Positions 1 through 13,574 are shown, counted from the stretch's first letter. The stretch is DNA of 64,000 bases from Ophioderma brevispina (GCA_023653785.1 JAMKCH010012771.1:1-64000), one strand, 5' to 3'. Notes: generated by a model from the letters alone, not told the origin. Made by a program: numbers and translations.

Positions 1-251
1 AGAGATTTAACAGACGTGGCTTGTTCATAATAAGCTAACCATGGTAAATTTATTCTTTCTGCATTGCGGGAATACACTATTTCAATAAACTTGACCAAAA
101 GGTAAGAAAATAAGGAAAGGGTAAAGTATGTACCCCCTTGAGCTTAGCTATTTCGAACATTGATTAGCATCGTGGACAAGCGTTATGCAAAAACCACGAT
201 TTGTTAGAAAATTAAGAAACTGCATCCTTCGGGAAATCTCTGAGTCGGCCT
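1..251 (-). mobile_element. partial TTAA-type MITE (MITE-A), cut by the window edge
   Basis: Bases about 140-251 match, in reverse orientation, the left part of the element at 62391-62747. They share GAGCTTAGCTATTTC, GGACAAGCGTTATGCA and the terminal GAAATCTCTGAGTCGGCCT followed by TTAA at 252-255. The first bases of the window (AGAGATTT) could be the opposite terminal repeat, but that is uncertain. No coding capacity. The TTAA is shared with the next element. Confidence 0.6.
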
Positions 252-255
252 TTAA

Positions 256-916
256 AGGGACACAAATGGCATAGAAAAATATTCAGACATAATGAATTGG
301 ACCCTTACTGAAATCACTATCACGAACTGTTTGAAAACTGTTTACATTTGAAAAAAAAGAAGGGATGTAACTATATTATTTTCCTTGGTGAATGTAAGCT
401 TTTATTTTATCAAACTGGAAAAGCAAGAAGTAATCATCAGCTCCACAGACCATTGGTATTGTATATGTGCTAATCCCAACTAAATTTACTTCATTAAGAT
501 CAATACTTTTACTACAACCCTGAAATAAGCACATCCAAAAAAGTAACTCCCCACCCCTGAAATTTGTCAAGTTCACGCGATACATGATATTATCACATAA
601 ATGATATAATTGGAGCGGAGTTGATATTGACGCTTATTTGGACACCCATTTGTTGCGATTGTATTGTTGTTATGCCACTGGGTCGTGTTACAATGTCTGA
701 AGGCTTTTTAAATGTAAAAAAAACTGATGGAAACAATTGTAAATTCTGGCAAGGATTGTCAACACTTTGATTTCCTGTTCAGGAATTCCCTTGAACTTTT
801 AATTGCTGTTTTATTGTTTTTACAATGTAAACATTCTAAATTGTTTTCAAATTGGGAAATGATTTCGAAGTGTCCATTCCCATTATGTCTGAATATTTTC
901 TATGCCATTTGTCCCT
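256..916. mobile_element. TTAA-flanked non-autonomous element, AGGGACA family, copy 1
   Basis: The left end AGGGACACAAATGGCATAG and the right end (reverse complement AGGGACAAATGGCATAG) are inverted repeats that extend about 90 bases inward with gaps. Exact TTAA lies outside each end (252-255 and 917-920). A TTAA target is typical of the piggyBac and Kolobok superfamilies; I cannot tell which. The 661-base interior has only chance open frames (for example at 727-1005), so the element is non-autonomous. Related copies lie at 33150-33892 and probably 62086-62386. Confidence 0.7.
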
Positions 917-920
917 TTAA

Positions 921-3110
921 AATTAACATCCAAAAACAGCCTGTGTTGTTGGGTGAATTGAAAAGAGAAGAAAATGGGTGCGGTGATCTGTTCCTTTGTA
1001 TTTGATACACCATCACAATTTAGAAAATGCCCTTGAACCATCATAGCTAAACCAGCACATGATTTGTATTTTTCTTTATACGCATGCCATGTCTGTAGTA
1101 TAAACCGACGTGCCAAAAGTGTAAGATTACAAGTGTGAAGTACTTGTACTTAAAAGTACACGAGAACGTGTGTGGTTCATCAAAAAATGTAAATACAAGA
1201 AACATTTTGGTGATGTGGGCACCAATGTATGCCCCGCGCATGAAGAATTATTAACAAGAGGTCCTTAAAAAAGGACAATTGCCTAATGAATTTAGCTTCT
1301 GACATAATTAGGCTGTTATATTATTTTGCATTCCTGAACACTTAACATCGGATGGGGAGAAGGAGGCATTAGGATTAATGAAACACCAACCGATTGTGTC
1401 ATATAGTGTCATGAGATACGTTTTAACTTAGGGGCGATTAAAGTCCATACTGCAGTAATTAGTTACTAAGTTCCATGGTGATGATGATGCGGTATGACTA
1501 TGGTTTTCACCTCCTCTCCCATTGCATTAACCTTAATAAAATTTCTTTAATTAGGCCAAGAGTCATTGCTATGCAGCAGCTTTCACACTAACTATTAATG
1601 TGATTTTAAACTTTCAAAGAACCACAAAATATGGTAATTTAATGGCAATAATTTAAATCATATGTATTTGTTCTTTATAGAATCCTAGTTATTTCCATTT
1701 TCAACATCCAAGGAACAGCAATTTTTTCTTGGTAGTCTATATATTGTAAGTACCCTAATTTTAATTCTTGCAAGGTGACCTGTGTGCTTAACGGGTTGTC
1801 GCAATGTTTTTGCATAGAGGGCTGTAAATCTTTAAAACACACACTTTAGGAGAGTAGCTCCTTGAACTTCTTGGTTTCTTCCCTAATATCTCACTTTAAA
1901 ACTTTGGCATTAACTTGACCTTTCAATTAAACTTTTTGTGTCAAATGCTAAGAATACTTATAAAAAGGTTTGTGTATCCACTCATTGTTGCTTGCAACTG
2001 GTGGTATACATAGTAATCACGAGCATATTATTTTCTCATTGTTCCCAATATCAATTAGCATGTTTTTAAACATGTCAATTACCACTTAGGTCCTGCATTA
2101 TTATGCAATACCATGACCCAGATCAAGCAATATCTAATACTATAAAGAACGAACTTCGCCATGTTGTATTTTCCCTGGAGGCTGACATATTGACCCAGGA
2201 GGTCGCCATGTTGAATGTGTACCCTATTCAGGTAATATACCCTTCCCATCGTGTCTCTCCATTGCTCGGGGGGTTTATGGTTCAAACTGCTGATAGATGA
2301 TCTAGATTTCATTGAACATCATTGAGATTGCAATAAAACGTGTGTAAACATATCTAAACATGTTGTAAAAGTAGTAGATGCTTATTGAATTCCGGTGGTT
2401 TGACACAGAGTAATGCGGTAAATTGCACTTTTCTAGTGTACGAAGTTGTCATCCATGTCGTGGCTTAATTACCCATGGTCCTTCGATTTTGACCTTTGTG
2501 CTATTTCTATGTAAATTATTTTTATTTCTTGGTGATAAAAGATAACAATAGGCGGCCTACTGCAAAACATTCAATATTGTTAATACTACGTCATTAATTC
2601 ATTAAAAGACTTCTAATGATCACCAACATTCAAAAATTCGTGACCTTTTAGTTCTCGCGTTAAATCTTGATCGCGTGTGCGTGTTTTGACATCTTGATAT
2701 TTATTTCTAAAATATTTATTTTTTGGAAACAAAAAAAATAAAGGATAAATATACCCTCCATATCATTTAACAATACTTTAAACTATTTTTTTGATATTCA
2801 TTCGCATCAGGGTCCTTAACATAATTTTTTGAAGAAATAATGGGTGACCTTCCGCCTGACTATATTCTAGATACCCGAGAACTGACTGGACACTCCGCCT
2901 TGGTATTATGTTTGTTACTGATGCACAAGAAAGGCTTTGGGGGTCGATATGAACACTGATTAAACAGTCTTAGCCTTAAGTCAATATACTTAGCTCTCTA
3001 TTAGCCGAAGAAAGCAGTCTGGTTTACAACCTTCATGGCATGGAATTACCAGGGATAGCCCCACGTTTAAGTATATAAAGATTTAATTTTTGAAAGTTTT
3101 GATAGAATTG
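921..3110. other. unremarkable AT-rich non-coding stretch
   Basis: I see no gene or RNA here. The single point of interest is an open segment flanked by splice-like sites at 2090-2231, listed separately. Confidence 0.5.
2090..2231 (+). other. exon-like open segment, unproven
   Basis: A 142-base segment is preceded by a moderately pyrimidine-rich stretch ending in TTAG and followed by CAG|GTAATA. It is open in one frame for 47 codons and begins around SCIIMQYHDPDQ. I do not recognise the peptide. It has no demonstrated partner exons. Its 3' part contains a GTCGCCATGTTGAATG string that resembles the GGCCGCCATTTTGAAT motif common in the transposons of this window, which lowers its value as a host exon. 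Confidence 0.15.
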
Positions 3111-3117
3111 ACCCCGG

Positions 3118-3560
3118 GGGAGTCTCACACAAATACCATTGGGTGATGTGCCACAGACATCGGTCCCATTTTCAACCTTCTGGTTCATCAATGCCCCTTT
3201 TCTGCTCAATTTTGGTAGAAGCAATGGGTCGGGTTTTTTCAGAATTTTTTCATGCCCCGATTTAATTAAAGATTATTGCCCTAAGTGGGTTCTCAACACA
3301 AATGACCAACGGGGTGTGCCACAGTGATACATCTTCTGTGGTCCCATTTTCAGCCTTCGGTATATCAATTTTTCATGTCAAATTTTTGATAGGCAATGGG
3401 TGAGTTTTTTTTCAAAAGTTTCTTATGGGAAAATTAGTCAAATTTTCGCAATCGGAAGCCAAAATTTTCTAAAAATGTTGGGAAATAGTAAATTTCCTCA
3501 ATCCGAAGCCAAAATTGTCTAAATTGCTTAAAAATGCCACATTTGGGAAATAAATGGCAA
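3118..3560. repeat. degenerate tandem duplication, about 190-base unit
   Basis: Two diverged units share the phrases 'GTGTGCCACAG', 'GGTCCCATTTTCA', 'CAATGGGT' and a following TTTTTTC tract. A shorter internal repeat of 'AATC(G/C)GAAGCCAAAAT' occurs at about 3450 and 3500. No coding signal. Confidence 0.5.
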
Positions 3561-4626
3561 AATTTGGTTTAATTTGGCGCTGGTATAGGTAGGGGTCCCT
3601 TTTTTTGGCAAAAAAAAATGGTTTTTTATAGATATGGGTCTTACTTCCAAATTCTCGGAGGCACGTCCCCCTACCAAACCAAACCCCCCGGGGAATGGGG
3701 AATGCCTTTACCCCCCATTCCAATCTGTAAAATGTCGCCGCCGATATTTAATTCACCAAAAAAAAATTAATAAAAAAAAAGGGGGGCTCTGCTCTGTTGT
3801 GCACTATGTAGCCTGGAGATCCCAATATGCAAAATCCAAATTACGTGAATCGTGAGAGAATGGCATGCTAGTGTTAATCATGAATGTAATACCCGGTCAT
3901 TACAAAAGCCGAGCTAAACAAGAATCTTTTTTCAAATTAATTCTTTGCACGTATACAAAATTTGAATCATTTACAATATTTCAGTTTTGTAGGTCTAATG
4001 CCAAAAGCGAGGTTGTAGTCTCTATTGTTAGGCGATAAGCATAGGCTTAGGGAAGCGGGGGGGGGGTCTTGGGGGCCCCTGGGCACCAAAATAATTTTGG
4101 GGGGCTTAAAATTACCCTTGAGCCCCACCCCCAAATAACCTTATCATTTTAACCAAACATCAAATTCAAAGCGTCCCCCTCCCCCAATTTTGGGCACCAG
4201 GCTTCTCTCTTGGGAGAAAATTGAAATTCTGGGGGGAGGGGAAGTGAAATTCTTGGGAAAAACTTCAAAGTTTGAGATTTTTAATAAATTTGGCCGAAAT
4301 CGCTGACATTTTACATATAACGAAATTGTCGTTAATTTGTCAGTTATAGTTGCATTACAAATTAAAGTTGAAGTGTATGACAAATATGAATTTATAGTTT
4401 GTTATTCGAATTTAGTCAGCCATGCAAAATTACAAATTTGAGATTATTGACTTTAGTTGACATGTAATTTGTCTGTACTACAAATACCAATAACGATAAA
4501 AAAATTCATTTGCATGACAAATTAATGTTTTAAGTGTGTGGTCAAACCCAACCCAAAACCAAATACCTTTTTATCCGTTCTACAACTTGGTCCATTGGCG
4601 TTAGTAGCTAGGGAAGTGTCCCAGAC
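3561..4626. other. non-coding, G- and C-run rich, no feature recognised
   Basis: Homopolymer G and C runs (for example near 3780, 4055 and 4230) sit in AT-rich sequence. No repeat partner or gene recognised. Confidence 0.4.
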
Positions 4627-5340
4627 CAGTGGCGGTGGTTTGCCAGGTGAGCATGTATCCCCCCGGCCAGAACAGTTATCTATCCCCCCCCCCCCCCCCC
4701 CCTGCCAGAAAAAAAACGGATCTTGGCAACATCAGTGATTTGGGGCCAAAATCACCAAAAAAGAAAAAGGTTAAAAAAAAAACAGCAATTTGGGACCCAA
4801 AATGGTTAAAAATCTGCAAAAATTTGGGTTTCCAAAAAAAAAATTAAAACTTCTTCCCTCCCCTCCCCGAAAATTTCACCCCCCCCCCGAAAAAAGAAGT
4901 ATTTGGCTGCCACACAACTGCCAGGGAACAGATACAGAAATGCCAGAATGAATGGCACCCAGGACCCGGAAGCAAAGGTAAGGCCTACAGCAGTGGCGGT
5001 GCAGGGTGAAGCATGGGGGCGGGGTGTGTGCATTTCCGTATTTTTTCTTTTTCCCAGTATCACCCCCGGGCCAGAAATGGGCCCACCCAGCCAGAAAAAA
5101 ATAATAGATCTTTGGCAAAAATCAGTGAGTTGGGGCCAAAAATCAACCAATTTTGGCAACAACAGCACTATAATTTGGGACTTAAACTTGGTTAACAATC
5201 TGCAAAATTAGAGTTTCCCAAAAATTAACTTCTTAACCCCTACCCCGAAACCCCCCCCCCCAAAAAAAAAGAAGTTCTGGGACAGGGAACAGATGCGGAA
5301 CATGCAGAATGACACTATAGGATCGGAGCAAAGGTAGGCC
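4627..5340 (+). repeat. direct tandem duplication, about 360-base unit
   Basis: Unit 1 (about 4627-4985) and unit 2 (about 4990-5340) both open with CAGTGGCGGTG. Both contain a C-run followed by CCAGAAAAAAA, TTGGGGCCAAAA, AATCTGCAAAA and a second C-run. Both end with AGGGAACAGAT and GAGCAAAGGTA or close variants. The CAGTGGCG start resembles hAT-type terminal repeats, but I find no matching inverted end. Confidence 0.65.
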
Positions 5341-7885
5341 TATACATAATGCCACCATCTTAGCTCTGTGCCCGGAAGGGGCAAGAATTTGCACCAAAAT
5401 AGGCCCTATGTACCATAATGTGGTATTGGACGTTGAAATTTCAGTCTGGAAATAGTCTTTCAAATGATATTGTTCGTTTGAAATTTTGCACAAAGCGCAT
5501 AAAATTGAATTTACCTCCGATCGGATCGGAAACCGCCATATGAAAATATGGGTTAAGCCTTAAGCTGGTGCTTTCAAAGCTAGGGATTCGATGATAGAGA
5601 ATGTGCCAAAACGGGTTTTGATGATAGACAGCCAAATGCCCATTAAATAAAGTTTGATTTTTTTTTTTTTTGCTGGCGACATTTTCTAAGGTAGTATTTG
5701 GGTGCAAGATTTCAAAAATTGTCGAAAAAAATGGGAGTCTTTGGATGGCGATGTTTCAAAAAATACAGTTGAGTGACAAGATATACTGGGGTGTTAACGC
5801 CTAACATATGTTCCAACTACCACCCCTCCCCCGCTAACCCCTGGGACATTGTAAGAGAGTAGCGAAATGAAATCCCATAGAATCTATGGGAGCAAGCTGG
5901 TTCCCTCTCAGCGCTCCTTAGAGGATGGAACCAATACGTGGCCAGATTGCCATCAAAATTTCCCGATTTTCCTCAATTTTCTTACCAAGAGGAGATCCCT
6001 TAAATTCCCAGTATTAAGCTACGTCACTGAGAAGCCCTTTCCTCCGACCAAAGCTACCCAACTGGGGGGGGGGGGGGTCTTTGGGAGTGCGTGCGAGTTC
6101 CTTGGTTTGACATTTAATTGGCAGTATTAAATGTTCCACCTGGCTTCATAGAGATAGGGGGGGGGCTACATCTTGACAGCTCTGGACATAACACATTTAA
6201 GGCATATGGCAAATAAACGAGGCTTGGAGAAATTACAGTAATGTCTCTTTAAGTTTTGCCGTCTCATGTGAAGAGTTTATCAACACGTTTAGTGACGATC
6301 CCATTCAAATCAGCTAGACGGTTCCGTTAGTGTTATATAAAGGCAGTCAATTCCACACAGCCGATGAGACCATGCATATGGACACCATATGACCAGATCA
6401 AAAAGGTGGGTTTGCACCTTGATGCTGGTTCTAAAAATTTCAGACCTCCACAAGGTAAGCCAAAAATTACTGGGGACGAAAAAGTGAACCACCTGCATGT
6501 ATTCATCCACATGATAAAAAGTCCACATGTGTAATAATACTTTGGTGGGCAAATTCACATGAGGAGTTCAGCTATCTGCTTTCATCAATGTGTCAAAACA
6601 GGAAGTGCGTCTTTGGTATGTAGATGGTGGGGCAAGTCACAACTTTAAACAAAATTCACTACATACTTACACTGTAACTTGACTAATATACAACCGTTTC
6701 AACCATTGGCAGGAATTAGGCTAATGCATCCCCACTTATAATACTTAAACAATCTTTAAGAATTTAACCATAATATTGTTTATTAAACAAAACACATTTT
6801 CACATTCAGTAATAATATGTGACAAGCCACAAGGTTAAATATTCTGCCAGCATACTTTGTTTTTTACCTTGCCACAAGAGATAGAACAGTGCATGGCATA
6901 TAATCATTATTAACCTTGGTCCAGATAGCAGTTATAAGCCACCTATGATGGTGCTATGTCAGTTGATTTAGGCTGGATCAACAGTTCACGCAGTTTAAGC
7001 TGATCACATTATTAGTGTTATTTTGAACCATTGTGTGAAATTGCATTGCTGTAAATGAGACTATAGCAAACCACACAGCACTCTCTTAAGCAGCAACTGG
7101 AATGTGTTAAGTAACATGGTACAAGGCACAGGGACTTATACACTGTGGAAGATACTGGTGGCAATACAGTAACAGCCTACCCTTCGGGCAGAAAAACATC
7201 CAAAATAGCCAAGAATTGAGAGATAAATATCATTTTCCAAGCAAAAAATGGCTTGTGTAGTTGCTTGATGACAAACTGATTGATAGTATAAATAGTGGTT
7301 ATCCTAAGTGTTGATTCAAGATCACTATCTTGTTCAAGGTAATGATCACTGTAGTACCTCAATAGTCGACCCTCATAACTGAGATGTCAGCGGCCAAGAC
7401 TTGTCATTTTTTTCTGGAATATGCAATGATATAGTTCCGGAGTATTAACCGGGCACTGTTGGCAGTGCGCCCAAACTGGCTAGCTGATATTTGACAACCC
7501 ACTAAACACATGGGAAATAGAACTTGTACAGATCCCATATAATTGATAAAAACACTGAAAATACAACCTATCTCACAAGGATCATCATTTTACTACACAA
7601 AAAACTTACCTTTGTGTTTGCATAATATTTATTGTCATGTTCATCACAACATTTTAAGTTATTTAGCACTGTTCAATCATTTTTCAATTTCATGAAAAAA
7701 AAAAAACGGTTATTATGACCAAGGCTCATCATGCTTCAATACAGCAAAAACTCCATGTTGTCAAGTATTTCACATCTATAGCCCGCGCTCCCGCCGCGGG
7801 GGCATAAACGGGCTTTTACCCGTACATGTTGCAGCTCAATCTGGAAGGACACCTCGTACACACTATCAAAACCTCTGAATTCAAC
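5341..7885. other. non-coding, no gene or repeat recognised
   Basis: AT-rich sequence with a T-run near 5660 and G-runs near 6065 and 6155. Open frames are short and lack family signatures. Confidence 0.45.
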
Positions 7886-7887
7886 TA

Positions 7888-8228
7888 GCGTACGAAGATT
7901 AAAAAATGGACAAGTATAGGGTTGTTGTACGCTCTCCCTTATTTCAACGACGAGATTAATTTGGCTTAATCAACGAAGCAAATCAGCTTCTTTCAATTAA
8001 GGAAATGGTTATTTCGATTAAGGGATTTCTAGTGTTGTACGCACACTTCGTTTGTTTGAATTAAGATGGTAAGTGTGTGATTTAATGTCATACCAAGGCC
8101 ATATTTCCAGTAGGGCACACTGGTTTCAATATTGTTAGTTTTTATGCTTGTGTGGACGCAATTGTATCTTAATTAAGTGTATGTGTGTACGCACGCTTTA
8201 TAAAGAACAAGATTACTAATCTTCGTCG
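7888..8228. mobile_element. possible small inverted-repeat element
   Basis: Near the left end GCGTACGAAGATTA, and near the right end the reverse complement GACGAAGATTAGTAATC, give a weak inverted repeat about 340 bases apart. GTACGC motifs are repeated inside both halves. No target duplication seen. Confidence 0.25.
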
Positions 8229-8336
8229 GAAATAAGCATTTTGCAAAATGACCACACGTGTCCTTGTCTTCACATAATTTAAAACGTGTTAAAAGGTGCA
8301 TTTTGTGACAGATACGTCATTTTCGTAATGGATTTA

Positions 8337-8460
8337 AAGGGGATGACCCGATTTAAGTCTATAAAATTCTTCATCTTGATAGAATGGGTCTTCAAATCAA
8401 AACCCATTTGTAAAGTTTCGCGCCGATTATTTCAACCAGTTGTGAAGTGAGGATAAACAC
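8337..8460 (+). repeat. dispersed repeat R1, copy at 8.3 kb
   Basis: Shares GGGGATGACCCGATTTAAG, CATCTTGATAGA and GTAAAGTTTCGCGCCGAT with the copy at 27265-27895. This copy is uninterrupted at the point where the 27-kb copy carries a MITE, so it serves as the empty-site reference. Confidence 0.65.
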
Positions 8461-8633
8461 TAATTAATAATAAAAATTTCCTTGAAAAAGAAAAGGGGCG
8501 CCCAAGGAGTGAGTCTGTTTGGGTTGTTATCTGTGGTTGGGAAATATTATGTAGAAAGAAACGGTAGACACAAGATCAGATTGAATTTGTGGTTTATTGC
8601 AACTTGCTTAGTACAAAGTGTTTGAAATAAGTT

Positions 8634-8770
8634 AATATATATATATATATATAACTAAATAGATATACTATATATATATATTTATTATATAGATATATTA
8701 TATATATATAATTATCTATATATATATTATTATATATATAATATTATATTATATATATATATATATATAT
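8634..8770. repeat. TA-rich microsatellite
   Basis: Imperfect TA dinucleotide repeat, about 137 bases, broken by TATTA and TAGATA interruptions. It lies about 120 bases left of the 1.5-kb palindrome. Confidence 0.9.
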
Positions 8771-8888
8771 TGAAATACAAGATATAGTATGAACAGTTTA
8801 GTGGTTGCTGAACATTATCAGACCGTAACCTGTAGGCTGTAGCATTATTAAAATTTGTCACCACCTTAGGGTCCCTGACTACCGACAC

Positions 8889-10396
8889 AGGGGCCCCTTT
8901 TGCAAACTCTATACCGGTAGTTTAGGGGTTAGAAGTGGGGGTTCTCGTTGCACCCCCCTGAAATAAATTTCTGAAAGCGATGTCTCTATATCAGAAAAAA
9001 TGCGATTAGCTATGTTAAAAATTCAAAAAATTGTTCCACGTTCCATTTTTATGGTAAATTTCTGCAAATTAGGGATTCCCATGACAGAAAAATATAGTTT
9101 TTCACCGTATCTCAACAACAAGAAGAACAAAAATGTTCGTTAGAGCCATTGACCGCTTGCCGCAATGTATTGGTGTTTTGCTTCGGATCCAAGATGATGG
9201 TAGCCACATGGCACGCATCAAAGATCTACTCTACCAAAGTATAAAGTGATAATGACCTGTGTTATTTAGTCGTATAAGTCATTAAAATGAGAAACTAAAC
9301 TAAGGATATAGTCTTCGACCATTAGAAATTCATATCTGCCTGTTTTTGCTTAGTGAGTATATTAACATTCATATGGTGGCCAATTTTTCCGCTTCAAAAT
9401 GTGTTAAAACTTAGAAATACCTTATAATGTCCCCAAATTAGGATGAAAGTGTGAATAAAGTATGAGAAATTTGCGTGTATGACCAATTAAAACCAAAGCT
9501 GGTATTTTGTTTGGTTAATTATTAAACTGGAAGATGGCGGCGAATATCACGAGTTCAAAAAAATCTTGAAAGCGGTTTATTAGCCGACACTTAATTTAAG
9601 AAATACTATGGAACAAAAATAGCCAGTTATGAGTTACTAATGATTGACATTATTTAATTTGCACTTAGTATTCTTTCTGGGTGCTATGTCTAGATATTGA
9701 CAAAATATTGGGTAATTTTTAAGTTTAAATTCTTTGAATGGGGCCATGGACGCCATCTTAAAGTTTAACAAACACAGAGAATTGCCAGCTGTGTGTTTTA
9801 TACTGGTAAAATTCAAACGCATATATCTCAGACTTTTATTCACATTTTCATCCTAATTTGGGGACAAGGAATAAGGGTAATTTCTAAGTTTAACACATTT
9901 TGAAAGCGGACAAATTGGCCGCCATAGAATGTTTAAATTTACACTCACTAAGCATAACAGGCAGATATGAGTTGCTAATGGTCAAAGACATATATGATTC
10001 CTTTATGTATTTTCTCATTTTATGACTCTGACGACTAAATAAAAAAAACAGGCATTGGCACTTTTTATACTTTGTAGATCTTTGAGGCGGCCATTGTTGG
10101 CTGCCAGACTCGAATCCGAAGCAAAAAACAACAATACAAATAGGCAGGCAAGCGGTCTTAAGGCTCTAGAAGAACAATTTGTGTTTATTGTTGTGGGGAT
10201 ACGGTGAAAAATATATTTTTCTGTAATGGCTGACCTGATTTGCATAAATTTACCTAAAAATGGCCCGTGGGACAATTTTTGAATTTTTAACGGAGCTAAT
10301 CGTTTTCTACGCATTTTTCTGATATAGAGACATCGATTAGAAAATTTATTCAGGGGGTGCACGAGGACCCCTCTACCCACTCAACTAAGGGGCCCT
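8889..10396. mobile_element. 1.5-kb near-palindromic inverted-repeat element
   Basis: The two halves are imperfect reverse complements around a centre near 9650. Paired landmarks are GGGGCCCC at about 8890 with 10390, CGATGTCTCTATATCAG at 8978 with its complement ending at 10335, TTCACCGTAT at about 9105 with 10200, and CCCCAAATTAGGATGAAA at 9431 with its complement ending at 9863. There is almost no loop. The frame at 10015-10380 runs through one arm and is not a gene. No target duplication found. Confidence 0.75.
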
Positions 10397-10905
10397 TTTA
10401 CTAGCTGCCCAATAGTTCCCAAGGTCTTCTCATTTCAAAATATCCAAGACCCCTTCCACAACTGTCTGGGAGCCTTCACAGCTGTCACAGAGCGTCCTTC
10501 CCACCTAACACCATCCCCCTTCTCATGACAAAGCGTGGTCCTTTCCCAACCCAGGTTCCTCCTTCCAACTGCAGGGCACATTTCTACATTACCTACACAA
10601 TTATCCTTGTTTATCTATATGGACCAATTCCCAACTACCCATCCAATACCATGGTCCTTTTTTGGGTATTCAGGCGCTATATGAGATTGGGCAGAAAGCC
10701 GTTTGAAGGAATATAAATGGCAATACCTCATTGCATACCATGAAACCTCTACAAGATTTCCTTCTCAACCTCCCAGAGTACCATTTCCCAACTACCCCCC
10801 GGGGTTCTCTTTCCCACAACGCCAGGGTTCCACTTATACAAGGTGTTGCAATCACCCCTTCCACAACACAACCCATCCCATTCAGGTTCTCATTTTCACC
10901 AAATT
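10397..10905. repeat. degenerate C-rich minisatellite-like block
   Basis: Recurring variants of 'TTCCCAACTACC', 'CCATGGTCC' and 'CCTTCCACAAC' at irregular spacing indicate an old tandem array. The pyrimidine bias ends abruptly at the T-rich block near 10910. Confidence 0.4.
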
Positions 10906-12560
10906 GAAAAAATTAACTGAAAAAAAAAAATATTTTGATTATTTTTTAAAAATTGAAGTGTATATTTGGTTTTTGTTCATTTTCATTTTTTATTATTTTG
11001 GTTTAAATTTTATTATTTTGGGACATGGGCCACTATTTTCACATTTCTTTTTATTTTATAATTGTTTAAACATTTTCTCGTATTTTCTTTTTTTGATGTA
11101 TTTGTCTTTTTTTTTTTTTATTTTCATATTCGGGTTTTATTCGTTCAATAATTTGTATTACTTTTTAGTTTAATATTTCGCTCATTTTAATGCTTATTTT
11201 ATTGTTTCATTATTTTTGTTCGTATTCGATATTTGGATTATTTCTTTGTAAACTTTTAATTACTAACGTTCTTCGTATTTAGGCTCGTTTCATTTTGTTT
11301 ATTTATTATTGATGTTTTATTTAATTAGTTTTTAATAATACCAACGCCACATCTTTTGAAAAAAATCCTGCTTTTCATATTTTCAAACGGTATTTTGTGA
11401 ATTTAGTGCATTTTGTTTATTTAAAAAAAGAAAAATATTTTTGTTTATTCTAACTTTTGTATTAGGCCAATGGAATGGGTATTCGTTTCCAGTGCGCCCA
11501 CCTGAATTTTTAACATTTTTGTCAAAACTTTCATTATTTTGGTTTAAAAAGTCATATTTTCGGAAATCCTTAATACAGATCATAAACTTTCAGCTTCTCA
11601 TAGGGGAAAATCTACACGGCAGCGCCAGATCCAGATCGGATCCCGATCGGATCCAATATGTATCCAGTTTGCGGTCTACACGGGCAAGATTCCAGATATA
11701 TCTGCAACGGTTACACGCTTTTGGTTAGTGTAGCTCAGGGGCCGGTAGTCCCGCGCGCGTGGAATGTTTTTTTGAAGCCCAGTTGAAAAAAACAAAAAAC
11801 TGGCTGACAGCGTGCGTATTTTCATGCGCCCTACAAAAGTACGGCGCTCCGCAAATTATATCGCTGCGTCCTTGAGCAAAATACTTTTTAACGCTTGTTT
11901 TTGTTTATTTATGTTTGTCTGTCGTGTTATTCATTTTGTACAAAACAAAACAAACAAGTTGAAGTCATAGGTTGAAGTTAATTCGTTTCTCCGCATTTTT
12001 TCTTTTCCCCGTTTATTTTGGTTCTACTGACTTTCTTGAAATTTACACGTCTTTTAAGATCTGCATTTCAAAAAATAGGCCTTGATCAGACAAAGATAAA
12101 CAATCAACAAAGAAATACAACTGAGAAATAAGAAAAAAATTAGTCGTTTTAACTCGAGTCGAACATTGAAAATCAAACATTGTGAACATAGTTACCTTGA
12201 ATAAGGTAGTAAAAATCAATAAACAAAATGTGAAACAAAAGCAATAATACAATTTATGATTGCTAACAGATTATCCCCCTTTCCTTTCCGTTTTCCCATA
12301 CTGAACAGAAACTAACAAAAACTTTTAACAAAAACTTATTTCTTTATCTCTTTTTTTACTGATTTTTTTGCCCACCTTAAGAATTATTTAATAAAAAGAA
12401 ACAAAGAGAGAGAGGAAGAGAGAAAGAAATAAGAGGAATGAAAAAAAAACCGAAATGAAGTAAAAGAGCAAAGGAAAGAGAAAGAATGGTTAAATAAAAA
12501 TTATAATTAAAAAAAAAAAGAAAGAAAGTTGAAGCTGAAAACAATCCTAAATAGGCATGA
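10906..12560. repeat. T-rich then A-rich low-complexity sequence
   Basis: About 10906-11600 is T-rich on the plus strand. 12370-12540 is A- and G-rich with AGAGAGAG and AAAGAAAG. Between them lies 11590-11760, with repeated GATCCAGATCGGATC strings and a GC-richer island. No gene recognised. Confidence 0.6.
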
Positions 12561-12889
12561 TCAATATAGATCTGACTCAAACATCATGTGATTTTGGCAT
12601 GTATTCAAATTTCTTCTGAAGTCCTAATGTACAAAGTTGGGTTGGAGCTTATAATCTTTTTAATTTTTTTTTTTCTAATTGTATTTAGGCAGATGAATTT
12701 CAGAGGAACAAAAACTGCTCAAAAGTTATAAATACAACTATGATGGCGCATTGAACTTGAGAATGTCATCGTGGTTTTATTTGTGTATTTATTTAGGGAC
12801 TAGTCGTTTTCTTTGTGATTGGTCTGCTGGTACTACTCAGCGTGTCTGCAAGTTTTCCGTGTTTGTTAAAATTGATAGTTTGATTTTTA

Positions 12890-13538
12890 TAAAACACATT
12901 AAACTACGAGGGAAAAAGAAGAATGAAAGAACGAAAAGAAAGAAAGAAAGAAAGAAAAGAAGAAAGAAAGAAAAACTAAAAGAAAAGTAAAAAAAGAAAG
13001 CAACTAACAAGAAAAGTAAAAAAGAAAAAAAAAAACTAAAGAGAAAAGAAAAAAGAACAATAAAAAGAAAAGTAAAAATAGAAAAAACTAAAAAGAAAAG
13101 TAAAAAAAGAAAAAACTAAAAAGAAAAGTTAAAAAACGAAAAAACAAAACAAGAAAAGTCTATAAAAAAAAAAGAAAACTAAAAAGAAAGTGAAAAATTA
13201 AAAAAGAGAGTGAAAAGAAAAAAACTAAAGAAAACTGATAATAGAAAGAACTAAAAAGAAAACTGAAAAAGAAAGAAAACTAAAGAAGGAAAAAATATAA
13301 AAGAAAGAAAAAAATTAGAAAGAAAAAAAAGAAGAAAAACAAATATAAAAATAATAAAAAGAAAAAATAAATGAAATGAAGGAAATTGAAACTAAGACGA
13401 AAAAAAAGAAGAAAACCTTAAAGAGAAAAGAAAGAAAACAGAAAAACTCTAAAAAGATGGAAAGAAAAACTAAAAAAGAAAGAAAAAAAAAAGAAAAAAA
13501 TGAAAGGAAAGAAAAAATAAAAAGAAAAACAAAGAAAG

Positions 13539-13574
<36 letters not shown>

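Noticed and set aside
10015..10380. 121-codon minus-strand frame
   Set aside because: Lies wholly in one arm of the 1.5-kb palindrome, and its mirror in the other arm is not open.
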